A DNA stretch of 64,000 nucleotides from Streptomyces sp. DSM 15324 (GTDB lineage Bacteria > Actinomycetota > Actinomycetes > Streptomycetales > Streptomycetaceae). Where the stretch lies: the NCBI RefSeq assembly GCF_001514285.1, contig NZ_KQ949038.1, positions 62,001-126,000 of the forward strand, in the 5' to 3' direction. Positions 60,195-64,000 of this stretch are shown one piece after another (within the stretch, counting starts at the first letter, position 1; each line of letters begins with the position of its first letter). The translations under genes and the position numbers were made by a program. Below the pieces are notes generated by a model that was given only the letters and a program-made list of their open reading frames with translations, did no database searches and was not told the DNA's origin.

Positions 60195-61667
60195 TCAGGG
60201 CCGGGCCGAGAGGGCGGCGTGGCCGGCACGCAACGAGGTCTTGTCGATCTTGCCGACCGCGTTCTTCGGGATGGCTTCCACCACGTGGAACGCGGTCGGG
60301 CGCTTGTAGCCGGTGAGGCTGCGCGCACAGAGGGCTTTCAGGGCCGACGGATCGACGGTCGACCCCGGTCGTGGTTGGACGTAGGCGACGACCACCTCTC
60401 CCCACTTCTCGTCGGGTACGCCGATCACCGCGGCCTCGAGCACCGAAGGGTCACCTGCGAGCACGTCCTCGATCTCCTTGGGGTAGATGTTCTCCCCACC
60501 CCGGATGATCATGTCCTTCGAGCGCCCGACCAGGGTCAGATAGCCGTCGGCGTCGAGATGGCCCACGTCGCCCGTGTGCAACCAGCCGTCGACGATGACC
60601 TTGGCCGTTTCGTCCGGGCGGCCCAGATAGCCACGCATGACATTGGCTCCCCGTACGACGACCTCGCCGTCACCGCCCGGCTCCACCTCGACACCGTCGG
60701 CGCCGACGATCCGTATCTCCTGGCCGGGGAAGGGCAGCCCCACGGTTCCGGCGCGTCGAGGGCCCGAGACGGGATTGATGGTGGAGCCGCAGGTCCCTTC
60801 GGACAGTCCGTACCCCTCGACGAGCGGAAACCCGTACCGGGCCTCGAACCGGGTCAGCAGCTCGGCGGAGGCGGGCGCCGCGCCGCAGACCCCGAAACGC
60901 AGGGATGAGGTGTCGGGGCGCACCTCGTCCGGGAGCGCCGCGAGCATGCTGTAGATCGTCGGCACCGCGCTGAAGAAACTGGGACGTTCCCGCTCGACGA
61001 GGTCGAAGAAGGTGCGGGGATCGAACCGGCCCGCGATGACGACACTCGCCCCCACGAGCAGAGGCATGAGCACGCTGACCACGATGCCGTTGACGTGGAA
61101 GAGCGGCAGGATCAGCAGGCACCGGTCGGCCGGCCCGACCTCCAGCGCCTGGCGTCCCATCTCCACCATGGCGTCGATGTTGGCGTGGTCGAGCATCACC
61201 CCCTTGGGCACGCCGGTCGTACCGCTGGTGTAGATGAGCAGGGCCAGCGTGGCCGGGTCCAGAAGCGGTGCCTGATCCGGCTCCGCCGTTCCTTCGTGCA
61301 GCGAGCCGACGGAGAGCAGTCCGACGCCCTGCGCCACTGCGGTCGAACCGTCCTCGACCACCAGCAGCCGCGCACCGGAGTCCTTCAGCTGTCGGACCAC
61401 TTCGACGTCGGTCATGTTCGGGTTGACCGGTGTGATGGTGGCACCGAGCCGCCAGGCGGCGAACAGCACAAGCACGAACTCGACGCGGTTGGTCAGCTTG
61501 AGGGCCACGACGTCACCGGGACCTATTCCGAGGTCCTGGAGCTGACGCGCCGCCGCTCGGACCCGGCTCAGCAACTGGACGTTGGTGAGGGCCTGGCGGC
61601 CGTCGGAGACCGCGGCGCCGTCGGGGTCGAGGGCCGCGCGGCGGTCGGGCAGAGATGCGAAATTCAT
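60195..61667 (-). CDS. Acyl-CoA ligase (AMP-dependent)
   Basis: 490 aa. ANL motifs YTSGTTGVPKGVMLDHAN, VEGYGLSEGTCGSTIN and PKNAVGKIDKTSLR (catalytic Lys) are complete. It activates a carboxylic acid. It is downstream of the hydrolase and enoyl-CoA hydratase genes on the same strand, with a 36-bp gap, suggesting one operon. Substrate chain length cannot be inferred. Confidence 0.92.
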   Translation of the reverse strand: MNFASLPDRRAALDPDGAAVSDGRQALTNVQLLSRVRAAARQLQDLGIGPGDVVALKLTNRVEFVLVLFAAWRLGATITPVNPNMTDVEVVRQLKDSGARLLVVEDGSTAVAQGVGLLSVGSLHEGTAEPDQAPLLDPATLALLIYTSGTTGVPKGVMLDHANIDAMVEMGRQALEVGPADRCLLILPLFHVNGIVVSVLMPLLVGASVVIAGRFDPRTFFDLVERERPSFFSAVPTIYSMLAALPDEVRPDTSSLRFGVCGAAPASAELLTRFEARYGFPLVEGYGLSEGTCGSTINPVSGPRRAGTVGLPFPGQEIRIVGADGVEVEPGGDGEVVVRGANVMRGYLGRPDETAKVIVDGWLHTGDVGHLDADGYLTLVGRSKDMIIRGGENIYPKEIEDVLAGDPSVLEAAVIGVPDEKWGEVVVAYVQPRPGSTVDPSALKALCARSLTGYKRPTAFHVVEAIPKNAVGKIDKTSLRAGHAALSARP

Positions 61668-61703
61668 GGCGAGGCGTACCTGTCTCGGTGTGATGCGATC
61701 CGG

Positions 61704-62627
61704 TCACGGAGTCGACGCGGCTGCTGCCGGCGCCAACTGGCGGACGAGGAACTCGGTCTGGTCGCGCACCAGTTGCTCGAAGGTCTCGCCGGTGTAGAAG
61801 TCGAAGTGGCCGGCGTCGTACCGCTTGACCTCTCCGCGGGGCGCGGTGCGCGCGTAGCGGAGGGTCTGGGCGGGGGGTGTGACCGAGTCGGTGTTGCTGA
61901 CACAGAAGAGGATCGGCATGGTGACCTTCTTCGCCGCGCGCCCGGGCCGGTAGGCGGCGATGGTCGGGATCACCCGAGCCGCCACCTCGTTGCGGAACGA
62001 CGTCCCGGCCGGCTGCAGCGCCTGGTATCCGGGCAGGGCGTCCGAGGCGTTCATGAGGGCCGGTGAGCCGGGGGCGGCGGCGATGGGAACCAGCACGGGC
62101 GCTTTGCCGCGCACTCTGGCCGCCAGGTCCCGGGCGAGTACGGGGGTCATCCTGAGGGAAGCGACCGGGCCGAGCGCGAGCGCGGAGGCGAGGCCGTCGG
62201 TGAAGGGGCACTGGGCCACGGCCGCGCGCAGTTCGGGATGGCGTGAGGCGACGGTGATGGCGTGGCCGCCGCCGAAGGAGCTGCCCCACACCGCAACGCG
62301 TGTGCGGTCGAGGTCGGGGCGGCCTGTGACGTAGGCGAGCGCGGCATCCCAGTCGGCGAGCTGACGCCTGATCGACAGGAGCTGGCGCGGGTGGCCGCCG
62401 CTGTCACCGAAATGCCGGTAGGTGAAGGCCACGGCGGCGATGCCGGCCTGCGCAAAACGCTCCGCGAAGGCGTCCAGCCGCATCTCACGGGTGGCGCCCA
62501 GGCCGTGCCCGAGGACGACGACGGGCGGGCAGGGGACACCCGTGGGGAGGTAGAGCCACCCCGCACATCTGCTGTCACCGGAGGGGAACGTGATGTCGTG
62601 ACGGATGAACGAGCGCACGGTGCTCAC
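61704..62627 (-). CDS. Alpha/beta hydrolase (serine type)
   Basis: 307 aa; the GTG at 62627 overlaps the enoyl-CoA hydratase stop by 4 bp (GTGA). Nucleophile Ser in WGSSFGGGHAI, catalytic His in DAGHFDFYTG; oxyanion region LGHGLGATREMRLDAFAERF. It resembles serine aminopeptidase/dienelactone-type hydrolases. The role in the pathway is unknown; it may hydrolyse an ester intermediate. Confidence 0.88.
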   Translation of the reverse strand: MSTVRSFIRHDITFPSGDSRCAGWLYLPTGVPCPPVVVLGHGLGATREMRLDAFAERFAQAGIAAVAFTYRHFGDSGGHPRQLLSIRRQLADWDAALAYVTGRPDLDRTRVAVWGSSFGGGHAITVASRHPELRAAVAQCPFTDGLASALALGPVASLRMTPVLARDLAARVRGKAPVLVPIAAAPGSPALMNASDALPGYQALQPAGTSFRNEVAARVIPTIAAYRPGRAAKKVTMPILFCVSNTDSVTPPAQTLRYARTAPRGEVKRYDAGHFDFYTGETFEQLVRDQTEFLVRQLAPAAAASTP

Positions 62628-63592
62628 CGTCCGCTCGTCGAGCGGTGCCCGGGCACACTGCCCGAGGCGAGCGCCTGCGCATAGGCGTCCTGCCGGTAGA
62701 GCGGGAGCTCGCCGGTGGCGTCCGTCGTCTCCATGTAGTCGAGCATCAGCTGCTGCCCTTCCTTCGACATGACTCGCGTGAAGAACTCGGCGCGTTCGAC
62801 GTGCAGGCCGTCCTCCAGTGACATCGAGCCGCCGAAGTACACCGACCTCTTGGCGGCCGCCACCGACCCCTTCGACCGCTTGCCGAAGCGTTCCGCGAGT
62901 TCGACCGCCTGGGCGAGCACCTTGTCCTGGGATACGACCTGGTCGACCGCCCCGTTGGCCAGAGCCTCCGCGGGGGTGAACGGCTTGCCCTCGAGGATCG
63001 CGGCCAGGGACCGATGGGTGCCGATCAGGCGGGTCAGCCGCTGGGTGCCGCCGCCGCCCGGGATGATGCCGAGGAGGATCTCCGGCTGGCCGATGAAGAC
63101 GTCCCCGTCGGCCATGACCCGCAGATCGCACGCCCAGGCGAACTCCGCGCCGAGGCCGAGAGCCGAACCGTTGAGGGCGGCGACGAAGAGCACACCACTG
63201 GCGTTCATCCGCAGGAAGGTCGTGTGCAGACGTTCCAACTGCAGGGCTCCGCGCATCGGGGTCCTGCGCAGCACGGACCCGAGGAGACGGGACCGGTCCA
63301 CGTACTTCGCGGCGCGTACGACGGCTGCGGCACCGCGCCGGCCGACCGTCGGGCTCGCGGCGCCCTCTTCCTGTAGCCACTGGACCGCGGCATGGCTGAC
63401 GAACCGCTCGGGATGTGCCCCGGTGAAGACGACGGCACGGACGCTCGGATCGCGGTCGACCCGGTTCACCAGCTCGTCCAGCTGCTGGGCGATGTCGAGG
63501 CCGAACTCCTGGTGCGGGCCCCCGTCGACGCGGACGATCAGGACGGCCCCGCGATCTTCGATCTTCAGACGGCCCTTGTCTTTGTACGGCAT
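62624..63592 (-). CDS. Enoyl-CoA hydratase/isomerase family protein
   Basis: 322 aa from the ATG at 63592; a longer frame to 63778 lacks support. The crotonase fold shows NGSALGLGAEFAWACDLRVMADGDVFIGQPEILLGIIPGGGG, and SVYFGGSMSLEDGLHVERAEF in the C-terminal part. It is first in the operon with the hydrolase and ligase. It is divergent from a TetR gene at the window end. Confidence 0.88.
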   Translation of the reverse strand: MPYKDKGRLKIEDRGAVLIVRVDGGPHQEFGLDIAQQLDELVNRVDRDPSVRAVVFTGAHPERFVSHAAVQWLQEEGAASPTVGRRGAAAVVRAAKYVDRSRLLGSVLRRTPMRGALQLERLHTTFLRMNASGVLFVAALNGSALGLGAEFAWACDLRVMADGDVFIGQPEILLGIIPGGGGTQRLTRLIGTHRSLAAILEGKPFTPAEALANGAVDQVVSQDKVLAQAVELAERFGKRSKGSVAAAKRSVYFGGSMSLEDGLHVERAEFFTRVMSKEGQQLMLDYMETTDATGELPLYRQDAYAQALASGSVPGHRSTSGR

Positions 63593-63806
63593 GAATTCTG
63601 CTCCCGTGCTGAGTTCATGGGGGTGGGAAAGTACGTGGGGACAGCCGCGGATGCGTGTCGCAGCGATGAGGTCGGCTTCGCCCCAACAAGCTGTGTCCGC
63701 ACGGGCGGCAGGAGACTGGACCAGCGCGGATGACGTGATCGAGGACGAAGGGTGTATCCGAGACGGCACGTCACGCACGATGTGTACTATTGCCGTGAAG
63801 AATTAC

Positions 63807-63819
63807 ATAACCAAGTTAT
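63807..63819. promoter_or_regulatory. Possible operator in the hydratase/TetR gap
   Basis: ATAAC-CAA-GTTAT is a 5+5 palindrome in the AT-rich part of the divergent promoter, 32 bp before the TetR start and 215 bp before the enoyl-CoA hydratase start. Confidence 0.45.
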
Positions 63820-63850
63820 TTCTGGTGTGTCAACGGTGGAGGCGTGCGGG

Positions 63851-64000
63851 ATGGCAGGGCGGGCGAGGCTCGATGACGCTCCGGAACGGCTGGTGCGGGC
63901 GGCCGTCGGCCTGCTGGCCGAGCAGGGTCCGTCGGCTTTGAAGGTGCGCACGGTGGCCTCCGCGAGCGGACTGTCGACGATGGTGGTCTACAGCCACTTC
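63851..64000 (+). CDS. TetR family regulator, truncated by the window end
   Basis: First 50 residues only; the ATG at 63851 follows GGAGG. The text LVRAAVGLLAEQGPSALKVRTVASASGLSTMVVYSHF is a TetR helix-turn-helix, complete to the recognition helix. The gene continues beyond the window. It probably regulates the divergent enoyl-CoA hydratase operon. Confidence 0.85.
   Translation, partial: MAGRARLDDAPERLVRAAVGLLAEQGPSALKVRTVASASGLSTMVVYSHF

Overview
The window is GC-rich DNA with dense genes, frequent GTG starts, GGAGG-type ribosome binding sites and many TetR, HxlR, LacI and F420/flavin family genes. An MsiK-style sugar ABC transporter (no ATPase gene of its own), an RsbW-fused SpoIIE-type phosphatase and an actinobacterial-type transposase fragment are also present. 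Together these point to a Streptomyces-like actinomycete. No rRNA, tRNA, CRISPR array or phage genes were seen. The content is almost entirely accessory catabolism, detoxification and regulation.

Region 1 (1-7.2 kb) is a rhamnoside-use cluster: a LacI regulator, a lipoprotein sugar-binding protein, two permeases and an intracellular GH78 alpha-L-rhamnosidase. A TTGACA-17-TAGGTT promoter and a palindromic LacI-type operator precede the binding-protein gene.

Region 2 (7.2-33.2 kb) is a patchwork of oxidoreductases, CoA enzymes and hydrolases. It has two paralogous alpha/beta hydrolase plus TetR pairs, an old-yellow-enzyme reductase, a SpoIIE/RsbW phosphatase, an enoyl-CoA hydratase, propionyl-CoA synthetase, a DUF485/solute-sodium symporter pair and a LysR regulator with an iron alcohol dehydrogenase. 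It continues with a hydroxyisobutyryl-CoA hydrolase-like enzyme, an HxlR-controlled oxidoreductase, a CGNR regulator with a haloacetate-dehalogenase-like enzyme, and an SDR/MFS/MBL operon. An 18-bp palindrome (core TAY-GAnn-RTA) recurs seven times, in front of both hydrolases, one TetR, the OYE, the enoyl-CoA hydratase and the SDR operon. A different 24-bp operator is shared by two distant genes and sits beside the HxlR gene.

Region 3 (33.56-45.67 kb) looks like a genomic island. It is bounded by a 49-bp perfect direct repeat: one copy is the 3' end of an intact oxidoreductase gene, the other a displaced 3' end followed by a terminator. Inside are a TetR/quinone-oxidoreductase pair divergent from a glutathione module (GST-like protein, GshB-like ATP-grasp ligase, glutamate-cysteine ligase), an aldo/keto reductase and three alpha/beta hydrolases. 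There is also an unusual amount of gene debris: SDR, VOC, F420-reductase-like, transposase and hydrolase fragments. Actinomycetes normally use mycothiol, so a self-contained glutathione set is notable.

Region 4 (45.6-64 kb) is a catabolic block for what may be a ketone or cyclic substrate. One minus-strand operon encodes an alpha/beta hydrolase, a 3-hydroxyacyl-CoA dehydrogenase, a Baeyer-Villiger monooxygenase, a second hydrolase and an acyl-CoA ligase. A plus-strand set encodes a zinc alcohol dehydrogenase, a cupin of the 2,4'-dihydroxyacetophenone dioxygenase type and an epoxide hydrolase. A second minus operon encodes an enoyl-CoA hydratase, a hydrolase and an acyl-CoA ligase. HxlR, AraC and TetR regulators are interspersed. 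The last TetR gene runs off the window end.
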